DNA from: CAZFAI01 sp964516555
GTDB taxonomy: Bacteria; Patescibacteriota; Microgenomatia; UBA12405
Direction of reading: 5' to 3'
Length of the DNA stretch: 31,524 bases
Assembly: GCA_964516555.1 (NCBI GenBank)
Contig: CAZFAI010000007.1
Location: 1 to 31,524, forward strand
Below are positions 1-7,813 of the stretch, one piece after another (within the stretch, counting starts at the first letter, position 1; the number at the start of each line of letters is the position of its first letter). A program made the position numbers and the translations under genes. Under the pieces are notes generated by a model. The model made no database searches, was not told the DNA's origin, and saw only the letters and a program-made list of their open reading frames with translations.

Positions 1-199
1 TTCCAAACTTTTTTCCAATTTTTTTATCATCCCTAATTATTTTTGAAAAATGTTTATGTTTTTTATCAAAATCTGCCTGACTTAATAAAATCAAATACTT
101 TGCAAAACCAGACAAGCCCAGCTCTTTTATCAGTCCAGGAACAATATTTCTTGGAATACATATAAAACCACTTAATGATACATCATAGGATAAATTCAT
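1..199 (-). CDS. Partial protein of unknown function, runs off the left edge
   Basis: An open frame starts at an ATG at 199 (minus) and continues without a stop past base 1, giving at least 66 residues. The visible part begins MNLSYDVSLSGFICIPRNIV and later contains GLSGFAKYLILLSQADF, then a Lys-rich stretch with IIRDDKKIGKKFG. The amphipathic pattern with a basic tail recalls the N-terminal winged-helix regions of plasmid or phage replication proteins, but I do not recognise a family. It is the last visible member of a minus-strand series (1649 to 1) of accessory-type genes, 34 nt after the four-cysteine mini-protein. No Shine-Dalgarno is visible. A TATAAG hexamer lies 9 nt upstream. The product assignment is open; the coding call rests on the open frame and plausible composition. 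Confidence 0.55.
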   Translation of the reverse strand, partial: MNLSYDVSLSGFICIPRNIVPGLIKELGLSGFAKYLILLSQADFDKKHKHFSKIIRDDKKIGKKFG

Positions 200-233
200 A
201 TTTTTATGCTTATAATTAGGTTCAGCTATTTAA

Positions 234-416
234 TTAACTTTCTAATTTTGACCTCTTTGACCAAGGTCTAAACAAATAAAGGGAACAAGAATTTAATTCG
301 CAATCTATTCTTTTTTGACCTCCCATACAGTCAAAACATTTTTCCTTTATCGCATTTTCCATTATTCTATGGCTTCTAATAATATTGTTTTTTGATAGTG
401 TTCTTAGTTTTTTCAT
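234..416 (-). CDS. Four-cysteine mini-protein, likely zinc-binding, phage/plasmid type
   Basis: This is a 60-residue basic protein. Four cysteines (C27, C30, C39, C44) are spaced C-x2-C-x8-C-x4-C and are followed by SLYLFRPW. The same layout (a CxxC, a Gly/Lys loop, then C-x4-C-x-LY-x-[FY]R) is familiar from short proteins of phages and integrative elements and suggests one structural zinc. The start ATG at 416 overlaps the stop of the preceding 49-aa ORF (413-415) in an ATGA arrangement, so translation is probably coupled. Function is unknown; a nucleic-acid-binding or adaptor role is a guess. The Cys pattern makes it a confident coding call. Confidence 0.72.
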   Translation of the reverse strand: MKKLRTLSKNNIIRSHRIMENAIKEKCFDCMGGQKRIDCELNSCSLYLFRPWSKRSKLES

Positions 417-562
417 TTACGGTTGTTAATTGATAATAAATTTTGGTAATAATCAACCAAAAAATTAGCCAAATTATTTAATTTTTCTCGGTCAAGCATA
501 AGACCAAATTCCTCTTTTAAAATCATTCCAAGTTCTTCTATTAGTTCGTTGGATATATTCAT
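413..562 (-). CDS. 49-aa hypothetical protein between two overlapping genes
   Basis: This short minus-strand ORF begins MNISNELIEELGMILKEEFG and ends in a Tyr/Asn-rich tail (LVDYYQNLL...). It starts at an ATG at 562 that overlaps the TGA of the DUF5659-like gene (559-561). Its own TGA (413-415) overlaps the ATG of the four-cysteine gene at 416. Two 4-bp ATGA junctions, one at each end, are the main evidence that it is a real gene in a translationally coupled operon. The composition (acidic amphipathic helix, leucine-rich) is protein-like. No domain was recognised. Confidence 0.6.
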   Translation of the reverse strand: MNISNELIEELGMILKEEFGLMLDREKLNNLANFLVDYYQNLLSINNRK

Positions 563-804
563 AAAGTTTCGTATATCCTCGCTTTTAGAATCTTTATTTT
601 TTCAAAGTATTCTGAAGCGTCAACTAATAATTTTTTATCCCAATAATTAGAAATTATTTTTTCAATCTTAGGTGTTTTTTCAAAAGAAAAAATACAATTA
701 TTTTTCTTTAAATCTTTTCTTATAGCTACGATAGGGGAGAACAAAGCAATGGCACTCGCCAATGCTAAAGAATTGGTTTCAAAATATTTATTGGTTTTTA
801 ACAT
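559..804 (-). CDS. DUF5659-like small protein (phage/accessory type)
   Basis: An 81-residue protein with the layout I associate with DUF5659. The N-terminus is KTNKYFETNSLALASAIALF. A segment with hydrophobic and cationic residues follows, then FSFEKTPKIEKIISNYWDKK and a C-terminal Ala/Leu helix ending in LKARIYETL. Members of this family are small and of unknown function, often found in prophages and integrative elements of Gram-positive bacteria and CPR. The ATG at 804 has a TATTAT box 6 nt upstream and no Shine-Dalgarno, so it may head its own leaderless transcript. The stop overlaps the next ORF by ATGA. The family match is from memory and moderately sure. Confidence 0.68.
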   Translation of the reverse strand: MLKTNKYFETNSLALASAIALFSPIVAIRKDLKKNNCIFSFEKTPKIEKIISNYWDKKLLVDASEYFEKIKILKARIYETL

Positions 805-810
805 GACAAG

Positions 811-816
811 ATAATA
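811..816 (-). promoter_or_regulatory. Candidate -10 box (TATTAT) for the gene starting at 804
   Basis: TATTAT on the minus strand, 6 nt before the ATG. The expected transcription start falls on or beside the A of the ATG, so the mRNA would be leaderless. No clear -35 was seen. Confidence 0.4.
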
Positions 817-869
817 TACGGAAAGATAGGTATTATCTGTGTCTTAAAATTTAGGTAACTGTAGTTATA

Positions 870-1649
870 CTATTTCTTTGTTACTTTTTTCTTTACAAGC
901 GAATCAAGTTTTTCTTCTGTTCTATGAAAAGCCGTTTTTACTGAATCTTCATTAATTTCACCATTTATATTATCTATATTTTGTTTTTTAACCACTTTAT
1001 CTGCGACAGTTTTAAAAGGTAATTTTTGTTTTCTCAGATTAAAAATTTCTATTTCATAATTGGTTAATTTGAATTTATTTTTAGGCAATTCATCTACCGC
1101 ATAACCAATATCCTCCCAATTATCTCTGATAAACTTAATTAGTTTATTTTTCTTTACAAGACGGATAATATTTATAGATATTCCGTAGGTAGCTAGGTTG
1201 CCATTTTCATCAAATTCTTCACTTCTAGTAACTTCATAATTAATACTTCCATCAAGATTTTTCTTGGATTCACTTGGTAATACAAAATTACCTAAAACCA
1301 ATGAAGGGATTTGTTTTTTTACAAAATTATCAAATACAAATATCTCGTTTAATCTTTTTACCTCATTCTCTATGTTTTTTCGTATTATGTTATCTTCTGT
1401 TTCAAACGGATTAGGTAATGCAACAATTATAATTATTTTTTTATAGTCATAACCCTCTTTAGGGATATTAATATTTATCCTACTTTTGATAATTTCCTTT
1501 TTAAAATCATCAATTAACTCTAATCCTTTTATTTTTGAGTATTCTTCAAAAGAATAATAAGTTGAATTAGATTTACTCCATTTAGATATTTCATTCCAGT
1601 TCTTAGCAAAATCCATTGGAGGGTCGCCAACAATAAACTTAATTTTCAT
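870..1649 (-). CDS. 259-aa protein of unknown function with C-terminal helix-turn-helix-like segment
   Basis: I do not recognise the family. The N-terminus MKIKFIVGDPPMDFAKNW is followed by a mixed alpha/beta part with a strongly hydrophobic strand (KKIIIIVALPNPFE, around residues 70-83). A long helix-rich middle follows. The last 65 residues read like a sigma/HTH segment: LTNYEIEIFNLRKQKLPF, then KTVADKVVKK, then SVKTAFHRTEEKLDSLVKK, the usual scan-and-recognition spacing of a DNA-binding HTH. It stands upstream of the phage-like small genes (same strand) and 473 bp from the divergent Type III methyltransferase gene. A TATAAA box 6 nt before the ATG suggests a leaderless start. A regulatory or defence-accessory role is only inferred from position. 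Confidence 0.7.
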   Translation of the reverse strand: MKIKFIVGDPPMDFAKNWNEISKWSKSNSTYYSFEEYSKIKGLELIDDFKKEIIKSRININIPKEGYDYKKIIIIVALPNPFETEDNIIRKNIENEVKRLNEIFVFDNFVKKQIPSLVLGNFVLPSESKKNLDGSINYEVTRSEEFDENGNLATYGISINIIRLVKKNKLIKFIRDNWEDIGYAVDELPKNKFKLTNYEIEIFNLRKQKLPFKTVADKVVKKQNIDNINGEINEDSVKTAFHRTEEKLDSLVKKKVTKK

Positions 1650-1655
1650 TTGTAT

Positions 1656-1661
1656 TTTATA
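1656..1661 (-). promoter_or_regulatory. Candidate -10 box (TATAAA) for the gene starting at 1649
   Basis: TATAAA lies 6 nt before the ATG on the minus strand, the spacing seen at many other starts here. The context is very AT-rich, so a chance match is possible. Confidence 0.35.
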
Positions 1662-1937
1662 TTTATATTCACCTTATTATCCCACGAATTTACTAAAAAA
1701 CTAAAATCTAAAAAACTATAAAAATTTTGGAAAGGGGGGTATATATTAATTACTACTACCCACATCTCATGGCGATACTCTTTAGCCCACCCCACCCGTG
1801 TAATAAAAAGAAACTTCATACTACATAAAATAAGAACAACAAAACAGTTCAATCTAAGGGAAATATGCGGTAAATAACATATAACAGATGGCGATATTAT
1901 TATCTCATCAGACACACAGTTTACAATTAATAATATT

Positions 1938-1955
1938 TAGCCTAACAATAGGCTA
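1938..1955. repeat. Perfect 7-bp inverted repeat (TAGCCTA / TAGGCTA, 4-nt loop)
   Basis: TAGCCTA at 1938-1944 and TAGGCTA at 1949-1955 flank ACAA. It lies about 170 bp upstream of the mod start and is followed by a T-rich run on the plus strand. It could be an operator or a weak plus-strand terminator. No upstream plus-strand gene is visible for a terminator to serve. Confidence 0.5.
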
Positions 1956-2020
1956 TTTATCTTCTTAACTTGAGTAACTATTTTACCTGTGTACCTTTTC
2001 TTCTCAATTAATTTAATGTT

Positions 2021-2030
2021 TCACAGGATA
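2021..2030 (+). repeat. TCACAGGATA, left copy of a 10-bp direct repeat flanking the R-M genes
   Basis: The same 10 bases recur at 7125-7134, just beyond the Res gene. A 10-mer could recur by chance, but the two copies bracket exactly the mod-res operon. Confidence 0.35.
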
Positions 2031-2122
2031 TATATTGTCGTAAATTTAAATATAAAGACAAATAACAATAATAATTATAATCGGGGTAAAATAACTCATA
2101 CTGATTTTTTAACAATTAAACA

Positions 2123-4132
2123 ATGAAACAAACAAAACAATTAATACTTAAAGTTTTAAAAAATGAAGCACGACTTTGGAATGAGGACAAAACAGAATTA
2201 AATCAAACAAAATTACTAGACACTTTAGATAATTTCGGAGATAAAGAAAATGATTTATATGAAAATATCATAAGTTTATTACTCCAAGAAAAAGAATTAA
2301 AAGACGAGTTTTTTATAAAAATAAAAGATGTATATGTGTTTAAAACAAATGACTTCCGTTTCTTCATGGAAGAAAACAAAATAGACAATTCATATACGGC
2401 ATATAAAAACAGAATAGGGCTTTCTGACGGTAAAAAATTTCTTAAAGATACAAATGATGTTGTCCTAGATTTTCCATACAAAGATTGTGTTTTAGAGGGC
2501 GGTCAGAGTAGTGAAGAAGGTTTAGACACTTATTTTGAATACAGTGAAAAATCAGAAGAATATGAGGAGAAAAAATCAAAAAGAAAAGAAATATTTTTTA
2601 ATCAAGTTTTAGCTCATGATGAAATAGATAGATTATTTGATAAAAAGGCTTTAGTAAACTGGAAAAGATATACAAAAGACGGAGAAAAAGAAGTAGGAGA
2701 AATTAAAAGAGATGGAAACGGCACAATAAAAGAAAATCTGATTATTAAGGGAAACAATCTAATTGCCCTTCATAGTCTAGTAAAACAGTATGCAGAAAAA
2801 ATAAAATTGATATATATTGACCCTCCGTATAACCCACCCAGTAGTAACAATACTTTTGCATATAACAACAATTTTAATCACTCAACTTGGTTAACTTTTA
2901 TGAAAAACAGAATAGAAGTTGCCAAAAAACTTCTTGCCAATGATGGGGCTATGATAATTGCGATTGATAAAAATGAACAAACATCATTGGGGGTGTTAAT
3001 TGATGAAATGTTTAATAATTACGAAAATCATTGCATAACAATTGTTCATAATCCAAGAGGAGCACAGGGAACAAATTTTTCATATACACATGAATATGCT
3101 TTTTTTATTTTTCCTCAAGGAACAAAAACCATTAAGAATAGAAAAATTGCAGATGAGGACATAAAAAGAAGGGGCTTGCGAGATAATGGAGGTGAATCCT
3201 TAAGAACTGATGCTAAAAACTGTTTCTATCCCATTATTGTTGATAAGTGTACAAAGCAGGTTGTTGATTTTGGTGATGTATGTGATGATAAAAATCATCC
3301 AAAAGTAAATATTCACAATGGAGATTTTGTTGAAGTATACCCTGTAGATAAAGAAGGAATTGAAAGAAAGTGGAGGTATGCACGACAAAGTGTTGATAAG
3401 ATAAAAGACTTACTTATAGTCACTGAAAAAGAAGGCGTTTATGATATTCAAATAGGAAAAGATTTTGGGCAGTATAAGACTGTATGGGTTGATAAAAGAT
3501 ATGATGCCAACGAATATGGTACAAAACTTGTAAAAGACTTAGTGCCCGAATCAAATTTTAGTTTTCCTAAATCACTTTACAATGTTTATGATGCAATCTA
3601 TGCAGTTGTTCAAGATGATAAGGAAGCAATTATTTTAGATTATCACGCTGGTTCAGGAACAACGGGGCATGCTGTTTTGAATCTTAATAAAGAAGACGGG
3701 GGAAATAGGAAATTTATTTTGATTGAACAAATGAATTATATCCAAACAATAACAGCTCCAAGAATTAAAGAGGTATTAAAAAGAAATGATTCAAATGATT
3801 CTTTTATTTATTGTGAACTTGCCAAATGGAATGAAACAGCTAAAAAACAGATTTCTGATTGCAAGAGTTTAGATGAACTCAATAAATTATTTGATGAAAT
3901 GTACGATAAATATTTCCTAAATTACAACCTAAAAATAAAAGAATTTAAGGAAAAAGTATCAAAGGAAGAAGAATTTAAAAAACTGTCATTAGACGACCAA
4001 AAGAAATTGTTTATTGCCATGCTAGACAACAATCAGATGTATGTAAATGAAACTGAAATGGAAGATAAAAGGTATGGGATTAGTGAACTAGACAAAAAAA
4101 CAACTTCCAAATTTTATTACGACAAACAATAA
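2123..4132 (+). CDS. mod: Type III restriction-modification system, Mod subunit (adenine-specific DNA methyltransferase)
   Basis: A 669-residue SAM-dependent N6-adenine methyltransferase that also provides sequence recognition for the Type III complex. The catalytic motif DPPYNPPS is at residues 233-240 and the SAM-binding motif HAGSGTTGHA at 508-517. This order (catalytic before SAM site) is the beta class, as in Mod proteins. The roughly 250 residues between the two motifs are where Type III target recognition domains sit. The N-terminal 150 residues are helical and acidic, and a charged tail follows the SAM motif. The length is typical of Mod. Res follows after only 2 nt, so the two are co-transcribed. 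The start at 2123 is the first ATG before the conserved region; no Shine-Dalgarno precedes it. Base use is much more AT-rich than in genes right of 7342, consistent with acquisition. Very sure of family; target site not predictable. Confidence 0.95.
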   Translation: MKQTKQLILKVLKNEARLWNEDKTELNQTKLLDTLDNFGDKENDLYENIISLLLQEKELKDEFFIKIKDVYVFKTNDFRFFMEENKIDNSYTAYKNRIGLSDGKKFLKDTNDVVLDFPYKDCVLEGGQSSEEGLDTYFEYSEKSEEYEEKKSKRKEIFFNQVLAHDEIDRLFDKKALVNWKRYTKDGEKEVGEIKRDGNGTIKENLIIKGNNLIALHSLVKQYAEKIKLIYIDPPYNPPSSNNTFAYNNNFNHSTWLTFMKNRIEVAKKLLANDGAMIIAIDKNEQTSLGVLIDEMFNNYENHCITIVHNPRGAQGTNFSYTHEYAFFIFPQGTKTIKNRKIADEDIKRRGLRDNGGESLRTDAKNCFYPIIVDKCTKQVVDFGDVCDDKNHPKVNIHNGDFVEVYPVDKEGIERKWRYARQSVDKIKDLLIVTEKEGVYDIQIGKDFGQYKTVWVDKRYDANEYGTKLVKDLVPESNFSFPKSLYNVYDAIYAVVQDDKEAIILDYHAGSGTTGHAVLNLNKEDGGNRKFILIEQMNYIQTITAPRIKEVLKRNDSNDSFIYCELAKWNETAKKQISDCKSLDELNKLFDEMYDKYFLNYNLKIKEFKEKVSKEEEFKKLSLDDQKKLFIAMLDNNQMYVNETEMEDKRYGISELDKKTTSKFYYDKQ

Positions 4133-4134
4133 TC

Positions 4135-6891
4135 ATGCCAGATATAAAGAATTTATACGAAACACTTGCAGAAAAGGCATTTAATCTAAATATTACTAAG
4201 CCTGAAATTCCTGAATATATAAAAAACAATCTAAAATATAACCTTTTTGATTGGCAGGAAAAAGCTATTAGTAATTTCTTAACATATCAATTGATTAAGG
4301 GCAGGGAAAATCCAAATTCACCGACACATCTAATGTTCAATATGGCTACAGGAACAGGAAAAACACTTCTTATGGCTTCAACTATTTTATATTATTACAA
4401 ACAAGGCTATAGAAGTTTTTTATTTTTTGTTAACCAAAATAATATTGTTAGTAAGACTGAAGAAAATTTTATTAACAGCTCACATGAGAAATATTTGTTT
4501 AGCAATAAAATTATTATTGAAGATAAAACCATACCAATCAAACAGGTTGATAGCTTCAGTGATAATCCACAGGGAATAGAAATTAAATTTACAACAATTC
4601 AAAAGCTCTATAACGATATTCATATTCAAAAGGAAAATCAGGTTACTTTAGACGATTTATACAAAAGAAATATTGTTATGTTGGCAGACGAAGCCCACCA
4701 TCTTAATGCAGACACTAGAAATAGAAATGGGATACAAGAAGAATTGGTTCCTGAAGAACTAACTGCAAAATCCAGTAAGGTGGAAATAGAAAGAAAGGGG
4801 TGGGAGCATACCGTAATAGAACTCATTTTAAACAAAAAAAGCAATTCTAAAGATAATAAAAATGTATTACTAGAATTTACTGCAACCATACCAGAGAACG
4901 AACAAATTGAGAAAAAATATGAAGATAAAATTATTTTTAAATTTGGTTTAAAAGAATTTTTAAGTGCAGGTTACACCAAAGAAATAAACTTAATTTCATC
5001 ATCATTATCAAAGAATGAAAGGATTCTCCAAGCACTTTTGTTTAATTGGTATAGGCACAAAATTGCAGTTAAAAACAATATTCCAAACTTTAAACCCGTA
5101 ATTCTTTTTAGAAGTAAAACAATAGAAGAATCAAAAAATGACTATGAGAACTTTTTGGATTTAACAAGCAATTTAAAATTATCAGACTTTGATTTTTTGA
5201 AAAATATAATTGGTATTGTTTCACAAGGACAAAGTATTTATGAGCAGGGAAAAACTAGAACTGAACAAGTATTGAATTTTATAAAAAACGAAAATATAAA
5301 CTACGGTGAAGTAGTTAACTATATTAAAAATAATTTCACGGATAGAACTATAATTATTACCAATTCAGAAACAAATAAATCTAAGTCAGAAGAAATAACT
5401 TATGACCAGGAGAAGCTCTTAAACAGCCTAGAAAACAAGGAAAACCATATAAGGGGTATTTTTACCGTTCAAAGGTTAAATGAAGGTTGGGATGTCTTAA
5501 ATTTATTTGACATAGTTAGACTATACGAAACAAGAGATGAAGGTGCTGATGCAGTTGGAAACAGAAGGGCTGGAAGTTCAACGGTTGCTGAAAAACAGCT
5601 TATAGGCAGGGGAGTAAGATATTATCCTTTTGCCTTTAAAGACATGCAGATAAATAAAAGGAAATTTGATGACGATATAAACAATGAGTTGCGAATTTTA
5701 GAAGAACTATTTTTTTACAGTATAAATGACAGCCGTTATATTGATGAATTAAAAAGGGAATTGAAAAAAGATGGCTATATCAGAGATGATAGAGAATTTA
5801 AAACTTTTGATATTAAAAAATCTTTTAAAGAATCGGATTATTACAAAATTATAAAAATTTGGGAAAACAAACAAATTGATAATCCAAACAGAAAAAAGAC
5901 TTCTCTTGAGGAAATTAAAGATGAATTTATAAACCCATATGTAGCTAAAGGAAATGTATTAAGAGAAGAAGTTGTTGACTTTAGTAAAGAAGAAAAACAA
6001 ATAAGAGAAAATGCCATTGATAAAAAATGGACACCAAATTTCTCAATATTAGTCAAAGATATAGAAAAACATATTTTTAGAAAAGCAATTAATATAATTG
6101 CTAAAGATGATAATTCTGTTTGTAGGTTTAACTCACTTTCACAAGAATTAAATATAAAAAGTATTGATGATTTGCAGAAAGATGAATTTCTTGGAAATTT
6201 TAAAATAACTGCAATCTTAAACAAAGACCAAAACTACGATAATCTTCCTAACTCCGAAAAATTAGACATGGTATTAGATTTCTTAAATATTGTTTTTTAT
6301 AAACTAAAAGAGAATATAAGTCCAAAAATTGGAACTACAGAATTTTATCCAAGAAAAATTGAAGAAGTATTTAGAGAACCAAAAACAAAAGTAATTGATA
6401 GATTAAATCTTAATGACAATATTTCAACTGAAAACGACTGGTATATTTTAGATGGTTTCGCTGGAACAAGTGAAGAAAAAGGATTAGTTGATTTTATTGA
6501 AGAACAAATACAAGACTTAAAAAGTAAATATGCAGAAGTATTCTTATTAAGAAATGAAGAAGTCTATAAAATCTATGATTTTGATAAAGGATTAGGTTTC
6601 CAGCCAGATTTTATATTGTTCCTTAAAGATAAATCAGATAAAAATTTATACTATCAAGTCTTTATTGAACCAAAAGGAACCCAGTTTTTAGGTTTTGACA
6701 ATACTTTTAAAACAGGACATGATGGTTGGAAAGAAACTTTTTTGGAAAAGATAAGCGAGAAGTTTGGTAAAGAAAATATATTAAAGGCAGAAAACAATAA
6801 ATATTATCTTATTGGATTGCCATTCTACAGTTCAGGAAATAATACAAATTTTGAAACTGAATACTCAAAATTAATTTCTGATATTTCTTAA
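4135..6891 (+). CDS. res: Type III restriction-modification system, Res subunit (helicase-nuclease)
   Basis: A 918-residue ATP-dependent restriction subunit that pairs with Mod, translocates or slides on DNA and cleaves near unmethylated sites. Superfamily 2 motifs are in order: Walker A ATGTGKT (residues 71-77), DEAH box ADEAHH (184-189) and motif VI QLIGRGVR (488-495). The C-terminal PD-(D/E)xK nuclease is intact: P824-D825 in FQPDFILF, then E845-P-K847 in IEPKG. Length matches the family. All catalytic motifs are present, so the system looks functional rather than decayed. The ATG lies 2 nt after the mod stop, so translation is probably coupled. Codon use is strongly A/T-biased like mod. 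No downstream terminator hairpin was recognised. Confidence 0.95.
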   Translation: MPDIKNLYETLAEKAFNLNITKPEIPEYIKNNLKYNLFDWQEKAISNFLTYQLIKGRENPNSPTHLMFNMATGTGKTLLMASTILYYYKQGYRSFLFFVNQNNIVSKTEENFINSSHEKYLFSNKIIIEDKTIPIKQVDSFSDNPQGIEIKFTTIQKLYNDIHIQKENQVTLDDLYKRNIVMLADEAHHLNADTRNRNGIQEELVPEELTAKSSKVEIERKGWEHTVIELILNKKSNSKDNKNVLLEFTATIPENEQIEKKYEDKIIFKFGLKEFLSAGYTKEINLISSSLSKNERILQALLFNWYRHKIAVKNNIPNFKPVILFRSKTIEESKNDYENFLDLTSNLKLSDFDFLKNIIGIVSQGQSIYEQGKTRTEQVLNFIKNENINYGEVVNYIKNNFTDRTIIITNSETNKSKSEEITYDQEKLLNSLENKENHIRGIFTVQRLNEGWDVLNLFDIVRLYETRDEGADAVGNRRAGSSTVAEKQLIGRGVRYYPFAFKDMQINKRKFDDDINNELRILEELFFYSINDSRYIDELKRELKKDGYIRDDREFKTFDIKKSFKESDYYKIIKIWENKQIDNPNRKKTSLEEIKDEFINPYVAKGNVLREEVVDFSKEEKQIRENAIDKKWTPNFSILVKDIEKHIFRKAINIIAKDDNSVCRFNSLSQELNIKSIDDLQKDEFLGNFKITAILNKDQNYDNLPNSEKLDMVLDFLNIVFYKLKENISPKIGTTEFYPRKIEEVFREPKTKVIDRLNLNDNISTENDWYILDGFAGTSEEKGLVDFIEEQIQDLKSKYAEVFLLRNEEVYKIYDFDKGLGFQPDFILFLKDKSDKNLYYQVFIEPKGTQFLGFDNTFKTGHDGWKETFLEKISEKFGKENILKAENNKYYLIGLPFYSSGNNTNFETEYSKLISDIS

Positions 6892-7124
6892 TTAAAGCGA
6901 AAACCAGCCTGATTATTTTATTTTTGACTTTTTTATTAACTATCTATTTCTATTAAAAAATATCGTGATTTTAGGTGTAATTTATAGTTAAAATAGTTAC
7001 GATTGTTATCAATAAATTATTCTAAATTACTGGCAATAAATAACAAAAATGAACACAAAATATACTCATAACTAATTTATTAATAAAAAAATAACAAAAT
7101 AGCTCTTAATTAAAAATAGTTACA

Positions 7125-7134
7125 TCACAGGATA
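7125..7134 (+). repeat. TCACAGGATA, right copy of a 10-bp direct repeat flanking the R-M genes
   Basis: Identical to 2021-2030. It is placed between the end of res and the compositional change near 7195. Confidence 0.35.
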
Positions 7135-7325
7135 ACCACAATATCATTAAAAAATATCAGCAAAAGATTTCTTTTTATTCTTTTTTTCTTACACACAAAG
7201 ACCTTTAGGCATTGATTCTGTAAAGTGAGGGGTGGGGGTTAGATACTTAAATTAGTTCTGAATCTGTTCCATTGAGCGAGCACTAAAACATACTTTATCT
7301 AGAAACGCCACCTATCGAATCAACT

Positions 7326-7334
7326 TGGTATAAT
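7326..7334 (+). promoter_or_regulatory. Extended -10 promoter (TGGTATAAT) for the gene at 7342
   Basis: TGG directly precedes TATAAT (7329-7334), and the ATG follows after 7 nt. There is no Shine-Dalgarno. The expected transcription start coincides with the start codon, so the transcript is probably leaderless. No good -35 is visible. Confidence 0.6.
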
Positions 7335-7341
7335 CAACTCA

Positions 7342-7647
7342 ATGACAAAGAACCCCCTAATCAACGCTCTTAGCGCTTCAGCCTATATTTTCCTCGGTGT
7401 CACAGTAATGAACTTTGTTACGCAACCCATAAAGAACAAGCCGGATTCCTTTTTTGCTCCGATTGTATTTCTATCACTACTGACACTTTCTGTTGCCGTT
7501 ATGGCATATTTGTTTTTTTATCAACCACTCCTACTTTTCATTGAAGGCAAGAAAAAAGAAGCCCTTAACCTTTTCACTAATACTGTGGCAATCTTCGCTG
7601 TCCTTACGGCCGTCTTCTTAATTCTACTTTTTTCCGGTTTAATTTAA
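7342..7647 (+). CDS. Small integral membrane protein of unknown function (101 aa)
   Basis: Three hydrophobic segments can be seen: roughly residues 10-28 (ASAYIFLGVTVMNFV), 39-60 (FFAPIVFLSLLTLSVAVMAYLFF) and 80-100 (NTVAIFAVLTAVFLILLFSGL). A short positively charged loop (EGKKKEA) precedes the last one. The N-terminus MTKNPLINALSASAYI resembles a small membrane protein common in CPR genomes. No catalytic or binding motif is apparent. It is the first gene right of the AT-rich island and carries its own leaderless-type promoter. Its downstream neighbour on the same strand is only a deacetylase remnant. Function unknown. Confidence 0.8.
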   Translation: MTKNPLINALSASAYIFLGVTVMNFVTQPIKNKPDSFFAPIVFLSLLTLSVAVMAYLFFYQPLLLFIEGKKKEALNLFTNTVAIFAVLTAVFLILLFSGLI

Positions 7648-7689
7648 TTAAGATTATAAAATATCTTACCCTTTTGTGAATCTTGTACC

Positions 7690-7785
7690 AGTGGTAGGCA
7701 GGCACTAGTACAATTAATTGAAAAATTGCAATCTGAAGGATACAAGTTTGTAACCATATCTGAACTTCTAATATACGGTAATTGA
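7690..7785 (+). pseudogene. Remnant of the C-terminus of a polysaccharide deacetylase-like protein
   Basis: The frame ending at TGA 7783-7785 reads GRQALVQLIEKLQ, then SEGYKFVTISELL. This is the classic last helix and strand of NodB-type polysaccharide deacetylases (ALpxIIxxLKxxGYxFVTxSELL). The frame is closed upstream by a TAA at 7657-7659 and there is no start codon or catalytic domain, so only the tail survives. It lies in the 166 bp between the 101-aa membrane protein and the end of the VanZ-like gene. The family call comes from pattern memory on about 30 residues. Confidence 0.55.
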
Positions 7786-7813
7786 GCCTCCAAATAACAG
7801 CCCACCCAAACAT

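Larger units (their letters stand above)
1650..2122. other. Gene-poor divergent intergenic region upstream of the R-M operon
   Basis: About 470 bp between the 259-aa unknown (minus) and mod (plus). It holds a candidate -10 for the minus gene (1656-1661), a perfect 7-bp inverted repeat (1938-1955) and one copy of TCACAGGATA (2021-2030). Otherwise it is AT-rich, with a more GC-rich patch near 1735-1800. An 89-codon minus frame through 1646-1915 has unconvincing composition. No tRNA was seen. It may carry the control region for the R-M genes. Confidence 0.6.
6892..7341. other. Gene-free boundary region between the AT-rich island and the denser core
   Basis: About 450 bp with no convincing ORF. 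The first 300 bp are extremely AT-rich, like the R-M genes. The second copy of TCACAGGATA sits at 7125-7134. From about 7195 the composition becomes clearly richer in G+C and continues into the next gene. No tRNA or terminator hairpin was found. This looks like the right edge of an acquired segment. Confidence 0.55.

Noticed and set aside
1646..1915. 89-codon minus-strand ORF upstream of the 259-aa gene, with a 4-bp ATGA overlap
   Set aside because: The composition (many Cys, Phe, Trp and Ile without a membrane pattern or motif) looks random, it covers the candidate promoter of the next gene, and no ribosome-binding site is visible. The overlap alone is weak evidence.
7195..7341. Possible tRNA or recombinase remnant in the GC-richer part of the boundary region
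   Set aside because: No cloverleaf or T-loop sequence could be built, and the minus frame ending in MEQIQN is only 19 codons, too short to assign.
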